Assembly: GCA_003222115.1 (NCBI GenBank)
Contig: QHUL01000053.1
Location: 1-64,000 of the forward strand
Direction: 5' to 3'
Origin: Gemmatimonadota bacterium
GTDB taxonomy: Bacteria > Gemmatimonadota > Gemmatimonadetes > Gemmatimonadales > GWC2-71-9
DNA: 64,000 bases
Below are positions 7,646 to 20,393 of this stretch, piece by piece (within the stretch, counting starts at the first letter, position 1; every line of letters begins with the position of its first letter). The notes under the pieces are model-generated. The model was given only the letters and a program-made list of their open reading frames with translations, did no database searches and had not been told where the DNA came from. The position numbers and the translations under genes are program-made.

Positions 7646-8446
7646 ATGCCGCTCGCGCCCCAGTCGTTCCTGTACCAGCACGACCCGCACACCGGCGTCG
7701 CGACGATCACGCTCAATCGCCCGGACCGGTTGAATGCGCTCACCTTCGATGTGTACCGCGAGCTGCGCGACGCCTTCCGCGCGCTGGACGGCGAGCCGGG
7801 GGTCCGCGCCGTGGTCATCACCGGGGCCGGGCGGGCGTTCTGCTCCGGGGGCGACGTCGAGGACATCATCGGAGCGCTGTTCGCGCGCGATGACGCGGGG
7901 CTGCTCGAGTTCACGCGGCTCACGTGCGACCTGATCCTCGCGATGCGTCAATGCCGACGCCCGATCGTCGCCGCCCTGAATGGCACCGTGGCGGGCGCTG
8001 GGGCCGTGATCGCCGCCGCGAGTGACGTGCGGATCGCCGCCGAGTCGGCGAAGATCGCGTTCTTGTTCGTGAAGGTCGGCCTGTCGGGCGCCGACATGGG
8101 CGCCGCCTGGCTCCTGCCCCGCATCGTCGGACACGGCCACGCCTCCGAGCTCCTCATGGCCGGCGATTTCATCGACGCCCAGACGGCGCTGCGCATCGGC
8201 CTCTACAATCGGGTAGTGGCGGGCGCCAACCTGATGGGGGAGGCCCGCGGCTTCGCCGAGCGGCTGGCCCGCGGGCCGTCGGTCGCGCTCGGGATCACGA
8301 AGGACGCGCTCAATCGCGAGGCGCACATGGACCTCGCCACGGCGATCGAGGCGGAAGCGCAGGCGCAGGCCGGCTGCATGCGGAGCCCCAACTTCCGCGA
8401 AGCCTACGAGGCCTTCAAGGCGAAGCGCGAGCCCAAATTCGTGTGA
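7646..8446 (+). CDS. Enoyl-CoA hydratase/isomerase (crotonase) family protein
   Basis: A 266-residue crotonase with the usual N-terminal signature TLNRPDRLNAL, the oxyanion-hole loops GRAFCSGGD and GTVAGAGAV, and a normal C-terminal helix. The two catalytic glutamates of true hydratases appear absent: the second aligns with K143 in FVKVGLSGAD and the first with a hydrophobic residue. It may therefore act as a ring-cleaving hydrolase or isomerase on the cyclohexene-CoA intermediate rather than a hydratase (inference). The ATG at 7646 follows CGGAGA and starts 20 nt after the preceding stop. Confidence 0.85.
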   Translation: MPLAPQSFLYQHDPHTGVATITLNRPDRLNALTFDVYRELRDAFRALDGEPGVRAVVITGAGRAFCSGGDVEDIIGALFARDDAGLLEFTRLTCDLILAMRQCRRPIVAALNGTVAGAGAVIAAASDVRIAAESAKIAFLFVKVGLSGADMGAAWLLPRIVGHGHASELLMAGDFIDAQTALRIGLYNRVVAGANLMGEARGFAERLARGPSVALGITKDALNREAHMDLATAIEAEAQAQAGCMRSPNFREAYEAFKAKREPKFV

Positions 8447-9603
8447 TGATGCCCGATCCCACCGCTGTCAGTGCCTTCCTGACCGAGGCCCACGTCGCCC
8501 TGGCGGCGCGGATCGCCGAGTACGCAGCGCGCGAGATCGCGCCCCGGCCCGAGCCCGCGGACGACGCCGCGGCGCGCGCGCAGGCGCGCGACCTCGTCGC
8601 CGGGCTCGGTGGGGCGGGATGGTTCGCGCCGATCGGGAGCCTCGACCTGCGCGCTGCGTGCCTGGTCCGCGAGGCGCTGGCGGCCGCCTCGCCACTCGCG
8701 GACGCCGTATTCGCGCTCCAGGCCCTCGGCACCGTGCCGATTCTGCTGGCCGGTGACCCCAAGCTCAAGGACCGTTGGGTACCGGCCGTGCTCGCGGGCC
8801 GGGCCATGGCGTCCTTCGCGATGACCGAGCCGGAAGCCGGCTCGGACGCGGCCGCCATCGCGACGAGCGCGCGCCGCGACGGCTCCGGCTACCTCCTGAA
8901 CGGCACGAAGACCCTCATCTCGAACGCGGGGATCGCGGATTTCTATACGGTGTTCGCCTCCACCGACCCGGCGAAGGGCCACGAGGGGATCTCGGCGTTC
9001 GTGGTGGCGGCCGACACCGCAGGGCTGCGGTTCGTACGCCCCCTCGTGCTCTCGGCGCCGCACCCGCTCGGCGAGATCGCGTTCGCAGACTGCCGCGTGC
9101 CGGCGTCCTGCCGTCTCGGCGCCGAGGGCGAGGGGTTCAAGCTGGGCCTCGCCACGCTCGACCGGCTGCGCGCCACCGTCGCCGCGGCCGCGTGCGGCAT
9201 GGCGGCGCGGGCGCTCGCGGAGGCGCTGGCGCATGCCACCCGGCGCCGGCAATTCGGACGCACGCTCGCCGAGTTCCAGCTGGTGCAGGAGAAGCTCGCG
9301 CGCATGGCGACGGACCTGACCGCCGCTCGCCTCCTCACCTACCGCGCGGCCTGGGAGAAAGACCGCGGCGCGGAGCGGGTGACCCTCGAGGCCGCGATGG
9401 CGAAAGCGTTCGCGACGGAGGCCGCCCAGCGGATCGTGGACGACGCCGTGCAAATCCTGGGAGGCCGCGGCGTGCTCGCGTCGCATCCGGTGGATCGCTT
9501 GTACCGCGCCGTCCGGGCGCTGCGGATCTATGAGGGCACGACGGAGATCCAGCACCTCATCGTGGCGCGGCAGCTCCTCAAGCAGGCGGCGGGGGAGGCA
9601 TGA
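8446..9603 (+). CDS. Acyl-CoA dehydrogenase
   Basis: A 385-residue FAD-dependent acyl-CoA dehydrogenase with all three domains. FAD/substrate motifs [15 protein letters not shown] and [11 protein letters not shown] are seen. The C-terminal [10 protein letters not shown] contains the catalytic base glutamate. It would introduce or use a 2,3-double bond in the CoA thioester after ring reduction. Start choices are GTG 8443, ATG 8446 and ATG 8449; all overlap or abut the crotonase stop, so translation is coupled. Its 3' end overlaps the next gene by 4 nt. Confidence 0.88.
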   Translation: MMPDPTAVSAFLTEAHVALAARIAEYAAREIAPRPEPADDAAARAQARDLVAGLGGAGWFAPIGSLDLRAACLVREALAAASPLADAVFALQALGTVPILLAGDPKLKDRWVPAVLAGRAMASFAMTEPEAGSDAAAIATSARRDGSGYLLNGTKTLISNAGIADFYTVFASTDPAKGHEGISAFVVAADTAGLRFVRPLVLSAPHPLGEIAFADCRVPASCRLGAEGEGFKLGLATLDRLRATVAAAACGMAARALAEALAHATRRRQFGRTLAEFQLVQEKLARMATDLTAARLLTYRAAWEKDRGAERVTLEAAMAKAFATEAAQRIVDDAVQILGGRGVLASHPVDRLYRAVRALRIYEGTTEIQHLIVARQLLKQAAGEA

Positions 9604-11858
9604 AGATCGTCGTGCTGGGTGGCGGGCCGGCCGGGCTCTACTTCGCGATCCAGATGAAGAAGGCCGACGCCTCCCACGACGTCACGGTGATCGAGCGCAA
9701 CCCGCTCGATGCCACGTTCGGGTTCGGCGTGGTCTTCTCAGACGCCACCCAGGACAACCTCGCCGAAGCAGACCGCGAAACGTACAAGGAGATGGCGCGG
9801 CGGTTCCATCACTGGGACGACATTGACGTCCATTTCAACGGCACCGTCATCACCTCGACCGGCCACGGCTTCAGCGGGCTGTCGCGGCGGGCGCTGCTCG
9901 CGATCCTGAGCCGCCGCGCCAAGGCGGTCGGCGTGTGCCTCGAGGTAGGCACGGAGGCCGCGGACGTCCGCCCCTACCTGGGCGCCGATCTCGTGGTCGC
10001 GGCCGACGGCTTCAACAGCGTGGTGCGCCGGCAGTTCGCCGACCGGTTCAAGCCGACGGTCGATTGGCGCCCGAACCGCTACGTATGGCTCGGTACCACC
10101 CGCCCCTTTCCGGCGTTCACGTTCTACTTCAAGCGCGACCGGCACGGCCTGTGGCGCGTCCATGCCTACCAGTACGAGCGCGGATGCTCGACGTTCATCG
10201 TCGAGGCCACCGAAACGACCTGGCGAGCGGCGGGAATGGACCGCGCCGACGAGGATGCGACGCTCGCCTTCTGTGAGTCGTTGTTCCGGCATGAGCTGGA
10301 GGGCCACCGCCTGCTCAACAACCGCTCCGTGTGGCGCAACTTCGGCACGGTGCGGAACGAGCGCTGGCATCACGAGAACGTGGTGCTCTTGGGCGACGCG
10401 GCCCACACCGCCCACTTCTCCGTGGGCTCGGGGACGAAGCTTGCCATGGAGGACGCCGTCGCCCTGGCCCAGGCGCTCCAGCGCACGCCCCAAGGCGACG
10501 TCGCCGCCGCGCTGGCCGCATACGAGGCAGAGCGGCGCCCCGCGGTCGAGAGCCTGCAGCGCGCGGCGCAGGTTAGCCTGCAATGGTTCGAGGACACCGA
10601 GCGCTATCTGGACCTCGAGCCGCTGCAGTTCGCCTTCAACCTGCTCACCCGCAGCCTGCGAATCACCCACGACAACCTGAAGCTGCGCGATCCGAAGTTC
10701 GTCGAGGGCGTGGACCGCTGGTTCGCCGCACGGACGGTCGAGCAGAGCGGCGTGGACGTGCCGCGCGACCCTCCCCCACCGCCCTTGTTCACGCCGTTCC
10801 GGCTGCGAGACCTCCTGCTGGTGAACCGGGTGGTCGTATCCCCGATGTGCCAGTACTGCGCGGAGGATGGCACGCCTACTGATTGGCATCTAGTCCACCT
10901 GGGCGGCCGGGCGCTGGGCGGCGCGGGACTCGTGTTCACGGAGATGACCGATGTCTCGCGGGAGGGTCGCATCTCGCCGGGGTGCACGGGCATGTACAAG
11001 CCGGAGCACGTGCCGGCCTGGAAGCGAATCGTGGACTTCGTGCACGCCCACAGCCATTCGAAGATCGGGCTGCAGCTCGGCCACGCCGGTCGCAAGGGCT
11101 CGACCCGCCTCGCCTGGGACGGCATGGACGAGCCGCTCCCGGAGGGCAACTGGCCGATCATCGCCGCCTCCCCCATCCCCTACTTCCCCTACAGCCAGGT
11201 GCCCCGAGAGATGGACAGGCGGGACATGGACGCCGTGCGTGACGACTTCGTGCGCGCAGCGCAAATGGGGGAGGAGGCGGGCTTCGACGTCCTCGAGATC
11301 CACTTCGCGCACGGCTACCTCTTGGCGAGTTTCATCTCGCCGCTGACGAACCGCCGGATCGACGAGTACGGCGGATCGCTCGCGAGCCGGATGCGGTTCC
11401 CGCTCGAGGTGTTCGATGCCGTGCGCACCGTATGGCCCAAGCACAAGCCGATCTCGGTGCGCATCTCCGCCGTGGACTGGTCGCCGGGCGGCACCGAGCC
11501 CGCCGATGCCGTCGAGATCGGCAGGCTCCTCAAGGCGCACGACTGCGACATCGTGGACGTGTCTGCCGGCCAGACGTTGCCCGACGCCAAGCCCGTCTAC
11601 GGGCGCCAGTTTCAGACCCCCTTCGCCGACCGCATCCGGCACGAGGCCGGGATAGCGACCATGGCGGTCGGCAACATCTCGTCCTACACCGACGTGAACA
11701 CGATCCTCGCGGCGGGGCGCGCCGATCTCTGCGTCCTGGCGCGCGCGCATCTGTGGGACCCCTATTGGACGCGCCATGCTGCCCACGAGATGGGCTACCA
11801 GCTGCCCTGGCCGTCCCAGTACGCGACACTCGACACCTACAAGCCGCGGTTCACGTGA
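9600..11858 (+). CDS. Two-domain 2-aminobenzoyl-CoA monooxygenase/reductase (FAD monooxygenase fused to OYE)
   Basis: A 752-residue fusion. Residues 1 to about 385 are a flavin monooxygenase: [13 protein letters not shown] dinucleotide fold at the N-terminus and [14 protein letters not shown] near residue 265. From about 395 to the end is an Old Yellow Enzyme-type FMN reductase ([38 protein letters not shown]). This architecture is that of 2-aminobenzoyl-CoA monooxygenase/reductase of Azoarcus and of salicylyl-CoA 5-hydroxylase relatives. In the former the aromatic ring is hydroxylated and then reduced. The kynureninase downstream favours the anthranilate substrate. It overlaps the dehydrogenase by 4 nt. 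Confidence 0.9.
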   Translation: MKIVVLGGGPAGLYFAIQMKKADASHDVTVIERNPLDATFGFGVVFSDATQDNLAEADRETYKEMARRFHHWDDIDVHFNGTVITSTGHGFSGLSRRALLAILSRRAKAVGVCLEVGTEAADVRPYLGADLVVAADGFNSVVRRQFADRFKPTVDWRPNRYVWLGTTRPFPAFTFYFKRDRHGLWRVHAYQYERGCSTFIVEATETTWRAAGMDRADEDATLAFCESLFRHELEGHRLLNNRSVWRNFGTVRNERWHHENVVLLGDAAHTAHFSVGSGTKLAMEDAVALAQALQRTPQGDVAAALAAYEAERRPAVESLQRAAQVSLQWFEDTERYLDLEPLQFAFNLLTRSLRITHDNLKLRDPKFVEGVDRWFAARTVEQSGVDVPRDPPPPPLFTPFRLRDLLLVNRVVVSPMCQYCAEDGTPTDWHLVHLGGRALGGAGLVFTEMTDVSREGRISPGCTGMYKPEHVPAWKRIVDFVHAHSHSKIGLQLGHAGRKGSTRLAWDGMDEPLPEGNWPIIAASPIPYFPYSQVPREMDRRDMDAVRDDFVRAAQMGEEAGFDVLEIHFAHGYLLASFISPLTNRRIDEYGGSLASRMRFPLEVFDAVRTVWPKHKPISVRISAVDWSPGGTEPADAVEIGRLLKAHDCDIVDVSAGQTLPDAKPVYGRQFQTPFADRIRHEAGIATMAVGNISSYTDVNTILAAGRADLCVLARAHLWDPYWTRHAAHEMGYQLPWPSQYATLDTYKPRFT

Positions 11859-11868
11859 GGCGCTCCCG

Positions 11869-12651
11869 ATGCCGGTGAGTTATGCCAGCTACCTGAAGCT
11901 CGACGAGCTGTTGTCCCTGCAGCAGCCGCGCTCCGCGGGTCCGGAGCACGACGAGATGCTGTTCATCGTCATCCACCAGGTGTACGAGCTCTGGTTCAAG
12001 GAGATGCTCCACGAGCTCGGCTATCTCGAGGCGCTGCTGCGCGACAACGAGACGCCGCGCGCCCTGCACACCCTGAAGCGGATCCTCACCGTGCTCAAGG
12101 TGTTGGTGGCGCAGATCGACGTCTTGGAGACCATGACGCCGCTCGAATTCCTGTCGTTCCGAGACCGGCTGGAGTCCGGAAGCGGATTCCAATCGTTCCA
12201 GTTCCGCGAGCTCGAGTTCGTCGTGGGGGTGAAGAACGCCCAGGCGATCAGGCGCTACCCCGAAGGGAGCGAGGCGCGGCGGCGGCTCGAGGCCCGGTAT
12301 GGCCAGCCCACGTTGTGGGATGCCTTTATCGCATATCTCGCGAAGAACCAGTACCCGGTGCCGCCGCCACTCCTCGCCCGAGACGTGACGCGGCCCCCTG
12401 AGCCGTCGCGCGAGATGCAGCAGGTCCTGATCACGGTGTACCGGACGAACCCCGCAGTCTCGTCCGTGTGCGAGCGCTTGGTGGACCTGGACGAGGGTCT
12501 CATGGAGTGGCGCTACCGGCACGTGAAGATGGTCCAGCGCACCATCGGCACGAAGTCGGGCACTGGAGGAACCGCTGGGGCCGAGTACCTCACGACCACG
12601 CTGAACCAACCTGCCTTTCCCGACCTCTGGGCGATCCGCACGGAGCTGTGA
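11869..12651 (+). CDS. kynA: Tryptophan 2,3-dioxygenase
   Basis: A 260-residue haem dioxygenase. The distal substrate-binding motif FIVIHQVYELWFKEM (H36) and the proximal haem-ligand motif YRHVKMVQRTIG (H218), followed by the GTGGTAGAEYL loop, are intact. It opens the indole ring of tryptophan to N-formylkynurenine in the cytosol. The ATG at 11869 lies 10 nt after the monooxygenase stop; the frame is open further upstream only as a shadow of that gene. It is slightly shorter than many bacterial homologues but complete. Confidence 0.95.
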   Translation: MPVSYASYLKLDELLSLQQPRSAGPEHDEMLFIVIHQVYELWFKEMLHELGYLEALLRDNETPRALHTLKRILTVLKVLVAQIDVLETMTPLEFLSFRDRLESGSGFQSFQFRELEFVVGVKNAQAIRRYPEGSEARRRLEARYGQPTLWDAFIAYLAKNQYPVPPPLLARDVTRPPEPSREMQQVLITVYRTNPAVSSVCERLVDLDEGLMEWRYRHVKMVQRTIGTKSGTGGTAGAEYLTTTLNQPAFPDLWAIRTEL

Positions 12652-12658
12652 CCCGGTA

Positions 12659-16981
<4,323 letters not shown>

Positions 16982-17038
16982 GGCGCCGGCCCCCAAGGCA
17001 ACGTCCGTGCCGGGGAAAAATGCCGATCTGGCAGGGGG

Positions 17039-17078
17039 AAAGTCAAAAGAGGAGGGCGGGAGTGCGGTCCCGCCCTCC
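17039..17078 (-). terminator. Rho-independent terminator after the HYR lipoprotein gene
   Basis: A perfect 11-bp stem, GGAGGGCGGGA (17051-17061) with TCCCGCCCTCC (17068-17078) and a 6-nt loop. On the minus strand it is followed by TCTTTTGACTTT, a T-rich tail. It lies 38 nt past the stop at 17116 and isolates that gene from clpB. Confidence 0.85.
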
Positions 17079-17115
17079 TTGCCGAGATCCTAGGCCCGGG
17101 CGCGCCGTCTAACGT

Positions 17116-18903
17116 TCAACAACCGAGCACGGCCCGGATCCGCTCGGCCTCGGTCACCAACAAGGCGGCGTCCGTCATCGGTATCATCTTCCCTGCCTGC
17201 GCCCGGGTCTCGTTGATGAAGTCTTGCAGCTTCGTGCATGCGGTGACGACGTCGCCCACGTTGGCCGCAGCGAGCGCCGCATTGAGCTTCGCCTTGAGGC
17301 TCGTGGCGATTCCCCTGGGCAAACCGAGGCCCCCTACAGTCTCGTCTAGGTTGGCGAGCTGGGCCGGGGCATCGAGCACCGTGACGCGGAACGTTGCGCG
17401 CGCCTGGTTGCCGCTCGGGTCGGTCGCCATACACGTGACGCCAGTCGTCCCGATCGCGAAGCCGCTCCCTGACGTCGGGCTGCAAGTCAAGCTGGCGACG
17501 GCGACATTGTCGCTCGCGCTCACGACGTAAGACACGACCGCACCGCTCGGGCTCGTGGCGTTCACCGCGAAGTCCGCGGGCATTGTAAGGGCAGGCGGCT
17601 CCTGGTCGAGCACCGTGACGCGGAACGTCGCGCTCGCCTGGTTGCCGCTCGGGTCGGTCGCGATACACGTGACGCCAGTCGTCCCGATCGCGAAGCCGCT
17701 CCCTGACATCGGGCTGCAGGTCAAGCTGGCGACGGCGACATTGTCGCTCGCGCTCACGACGTAGGACACGAGCGCACCGCTCGGGCTCGTGGCATTCACC
17801 GTGAAGTCCGCGGGCACGGTAAGGGCAGGCGGCTCCTGGTCCGGCCCCAAGATATAGCGCCACGCATCGCGCAGCTGCGGCTTGCCGTCCGGGTAGTCGA
17901 GGGTCGGGGCGTCAAGCGGTGTGAACTGGTCAGTCGCAGCGCTCCCGTGCGCGTTCAAATATGGGTTCAGATCTGTTCCGACGCGCGTCCGCCGGTTGGT
18001 CACGAGCATGTGCGTGTTCCCATAGGGAGGCGCGCTCATGCTCGCGTCCTCGAACACAGCTTCACCGAACTGCTGCATGTCCAACTTCTCCCGCCAGCTG
18101 GTGAGCGTGAGCGCGCTGAGGGGATCCTGCTGGTGAACCAGCCCGTAGTAGCGCTCTGAAGGGGTTTCACCGAGCGCGACCCACGGGGGTGGCTGGCCCC
18201 CGGCGGTGGCATCAGCATCGCGCGGCGCCGCGAACAGGGTGACGCGGTTCACGCGGTGGAGCTTCGCGAGCATCGCCGCCTCGGAGCCCCCGAACGAGAA
18301 GCCGCTGAGCACGATCTGCGACCAGTTCGGCTCGCCGTCATTCAGGAACTGGGACCACCCTTCCTCTGGATGGTCGAGCGTGAGGCGTTCGAGCAGCTTC
18401 GTCAGGCGGTTGTCGATGCTGTTCGCGCGGCTGACGTCCACTACTGGGAAGCTCCTGTCGCCACCGTCGATGATGTCCAGACGCACGTTCTCTTCGCAGG
18501 CCGGATTCCCGCCGCAGAGCAGTTCGATCCCCCTGTCTTGGTTGGGGTACGTCAAGACGATGACGTGGTAGCCGAGCCGGGCCGCCTCCCGGGCCAAGAA
18601 CTGGAACGAAGCAGGCACTTGGATCGGATTGGCCCCACCCGGCAGGTGCACGAAGAGCTTCTCCCCTCGCTCCGCCCCGGGGTAGAGCCAGACGAAATGA
18701 TCGCTCAACCACTTGTCGATGTTGTTGTCAGTTGAGGCCGGGGGCACTTGGTGCAGCACGAACGGCGGATTTGCCTGAATGGACATCGTGGGTGTTGCGC
18801 CTAGCGCCGGACTGCCGTGCGACGGAGCCGCGGCGTCCTGACAGCCAGCAAGCACGAGTGTGATCGAAGCAGCGACCACGGTGCAACGGGCGACGCGTAA
18901 CAT
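17116..18903 (-). CDS. Secreted lipoprotein: alpha/beta hydrolase, two HYR domains, FIMAH-like C-terminus
   Basis: A 595-residue lipoprotein (signal SITLVLAGCQD, lipobox LAGC). Residues about 50-355 form an alpha/beta-hydrolase domain with the nucleophile elbow LSGFSFGGSEA (about S202). Two near-identical 78-residue HYR repeats follow (about 365-510: EPPALT, ASDNVAVASLTCSP, GTTGVTC, ATDPSGNQA). The last 80 residues match a FIMAH-type helical domain (LPRGIATSLKAKLNAAL...TKLQDFINE). It is probably an extracytoplasmic esterase or peptidase displayed by adhesive repeats. A strong ribosome site (GGAGGTG) precedes the ATG. It is a paralogue of the next gene upstream. Confidence 0.8.
   Translation of the reverse strand: MLRVARCTVVAASITLVLAGCQDAAAPSHGSPALGATPTMSIQANPPFVLHQVPPASTDNNIDKWLSDHFVWLYPGAERGEKLFVHLPGGANPIQVPASFQFLAREAARLGYHVIVLTYPNQDRGIELLCGGNPACEENVRLDIIDGGDRSFPVVDVSRANSIDNRLTKLLERLTLDHPEEGWSQFLNDGEPNWSQIVLSGFSFGGSEAAMLAKLHRVNRVTLFAAPRDADATAGGQPPPWVALGETPSERYYGLVHQQDPLSALTLTSWREKLDMQQFGEAVFEDASMSAPPYGNTHMLVTNRRTRVGTDLNPYLNAHGSAATDQFTPLDAPTLDYPDGKPQLRDAWRYILGPDQEPPALTVPADFTVNATSPSGALVSYVVSASDNVAVASLTCSPMSGSGFAIGTTGVTCIATDPSGNQASATFRVTVLDQEPPALTMPADFAVNATSPSGAVVSYVVSASDNVAVASLTCSPTSGSGFAIGTTGVTCMATDPSGNQARATFRVTVLDAPAQLANLDETVGGLGLPRGIATSLKAKLNAALAAANVGDVVTACTKLQDFINETRAQAGKMIPMTDAALLVTEAERIRAVLGC
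17372..17839. repeat. Tandem 234-bp repeat encoding two HYR domains
   Basis: Two copies of a 234-bp unit begin with TCGAGCACCGTGACGCGGAA at 17372 and 17606. They end with AAGGGCAGGCGGCTCCTGG. They differ at only a handful of positions, far less than expected for old domain duplication, which indicates recent duplication or ongoing homogenisation. Confidence 0.9.
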
Positions 18904-18933
18904 GGTTCACCTCCGGTTAAGTGAGCAGCAGGT

Positions 18934-20184
18934 TTACAGCACGGAGTGATGCCGGGCCCCGGAGGCGTTCGTCCGATCGCGATCTCCCGCTACTTGAGCG
19001 GCGTTGTCGTCGCCATCATCGTCGTCTTCAGGCGGTGTCCCCAGGAGATAGCGCCACGCGTCCCGTAGCAGCGGTGTGCCATCGACGGGGTTGCGCGGCG
19101 TGAAGAGGTCGCTCGCGGTACTCTGGTGCGAGCACCGGTGCTTGTAGGCGCCCGCCGGCGGCGGCGGGCAGACCTGCGGCTGCAGGTCGGTGATGAGCAC
19201 GTGCGTCCCGCCGTACGGCGGCGCGCTGTGCTCCGGCGCTACGGGGGCGTTCCGCGACGTAGAGGTCCAATTCCGGCAAAACGTCCCGGGTCGATCGGTC
19301 CGGGGCGACGAAGCGACCAAGGCATCCAAGCCCAGGGAGTCCCAACTGGCCACGATGGAGCGGAAGAACTGGTCGCAATCGTGTGCCAACGCGAAGTAGC
19401 GATGCGAGGGCGTCTTGTGAGACGAAATCCAGGCTGGTGCCTGCCCGGCAGGTACGGTGTCGGGCACAGACGAGAACATCACCACACGAGGGACGAGCCG
19501 GATCTTCGCGATCATCGCCGCCTCGCCGCCCCCCTGCGAGTGTCCGCCGACCGCGATACGGGACCATTTCGGCGCCCCGTTGACGAGGAACCTCGACCAT
19601 CCCTGCCCCGGGTGCCACGCGTCCAGAGAATCGAGGAGCCTGGTCAACCGGTTGTCGATGCTGTTCGCTTCGCTGACTGCGAATCCGGCCTGGGCAAGCT
19701 CTGGTATGGCGGCGCTCCGGCCGCGGCCATCGATGATGTCCAGGCGCGCGCTCTCATAACAGGCGCTGCCATCCGCGGCGCTGCGCGCGGCGGCCGCGCC
19801 ACATAGCGCCACGAGGATCAGGTCGTTCTGATACATCAGGCTGATGACGTGGTATCCGAGCCGGGCCGCCTCCTGTCCGACGAGTTGGAAGGTGTCAGGA
19901 GCGCTGCGACCGCTGGGCAGGAACAGAAACAGCTTGTGGTTCGACCGGGCTGCGGTGTCGAGCCAGACGTAGTGGTTTGCGAGCGCGCGGTCGATGCGAT
20001 CGTCGGTCGCTTGCGGTGCGACGATGTACTGTATGAGGGGCGCCGTGGATTCCGCCGCGCGCGACATCATCGGCCCTGTGCCAAGCGGACCCGCCCTATC
20101 GTTGGGACCGGTGACGTCCTGACAGCCGGCGAGTGCGAGCGTTATCGAAGCAGCGGCGAGCGTGTAGCGTGCGACGCGTAACAT
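18934..20184 (-). CDS. Secreted lipoprotein, alpha/beta hydrolase paralogue
   Basis: A 416-residue lipoprotein whose signal (MLRVARYTLAAASITLALAGCQD) is almost the same as that of the downstream paralogue. The hydrolase elbow is GGHSQGGGEAAM (about S214), and shared segments include ANSIDNRLTRLLDSL, TPSHRYFALAH and APPYGGTHVLI. It ends after the hydrolase domain with an acidic stretch (PPEDDDDGDDN) in place of HYR repeats. AGGAGGTGACCC just before the ATG is a near-perfect ribosome site. It is probably cotranscribed with the paralogue 30 nt downstream. The substrate is unknown. Confidence 0.78.
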   Translation of the reverse strand: MLRVARYTLAAASITLALAGCQDVTGPNDRAGPLGTGPMMSRAAESTAPLIQYIVAPQATDDRIDRALANHYVWLDTAARSNHKLFLFLPSGRSAPDTFQLVGQEAARLGYHVISLMYQNDLILVALCGAAAARSAADGSACYESARLDIIDGRGRSAAIPELAQAGFAVSEANSIDNRLTRLLDSLDAWHPGQGWSRFLVNGAPKWSRIAVGGHSQGGGEAAMIAKIRLVPRVVMFSSVPDTVPAGQAPAWISSHKTPSHRYFALAHDCDQFFRSIVASWDSLGLDALVASSPRTDRPGTFCRNWTSTSRNAPVAPEHSAPPYGGTHVLITDLQPQVCPPPPAGAYKHRCSHQSTASDLFTPRNPVDGTPLLRDAWRYLLGTPPEDDDDGDDNAAQVAGDRDRTNASGARHHSVL

Positions 20185-20309
20185 GGGTCACCTCCTGTAG
20201 GCGCTCCGATCCGCCTTTCGGGTGGCGCGCAATGGCAGCGTTGCGGAGCGATTCTCGACGCCGTACGTTCGGGTCGACGCCACACACTAGCGGCGCCGTG
20301 TGAGCGGGT

Positions 20310-20328
20310 CGTTACGCCCGCCGTAACG
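20310..20328. promoter_or_regulatory. Inverted repeat in the divergent region upstream of the BTAD regulator
   Basis: CGTTACG-CCCGC-CGTAACG is a perfect 7-bp inverted repeat with a 5-nt spacer. It lies in the 209-nt space between the divergent lipoprotein gene (start 20184) and the BTAD regulator (start 20394). It is a candidate operator for one or both. No binding protein is known; the assignment is inference from position and symmetry. Confidence 0.4.
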
Positions 20329-20393
20329 CGGCGATGACGCCGCCCGCGTAGCCTGGGGCGTGCGCGGTGCCCGAGGCGTCGTGAGGGTTTCCC

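Noticed and set aside
16982-17050. Heat-shock (sigma-32 or CIRCE) element for clpB
   Set aside because: No inverted CIRCE repeat and no convincing heat-shock promoter boxes are present.
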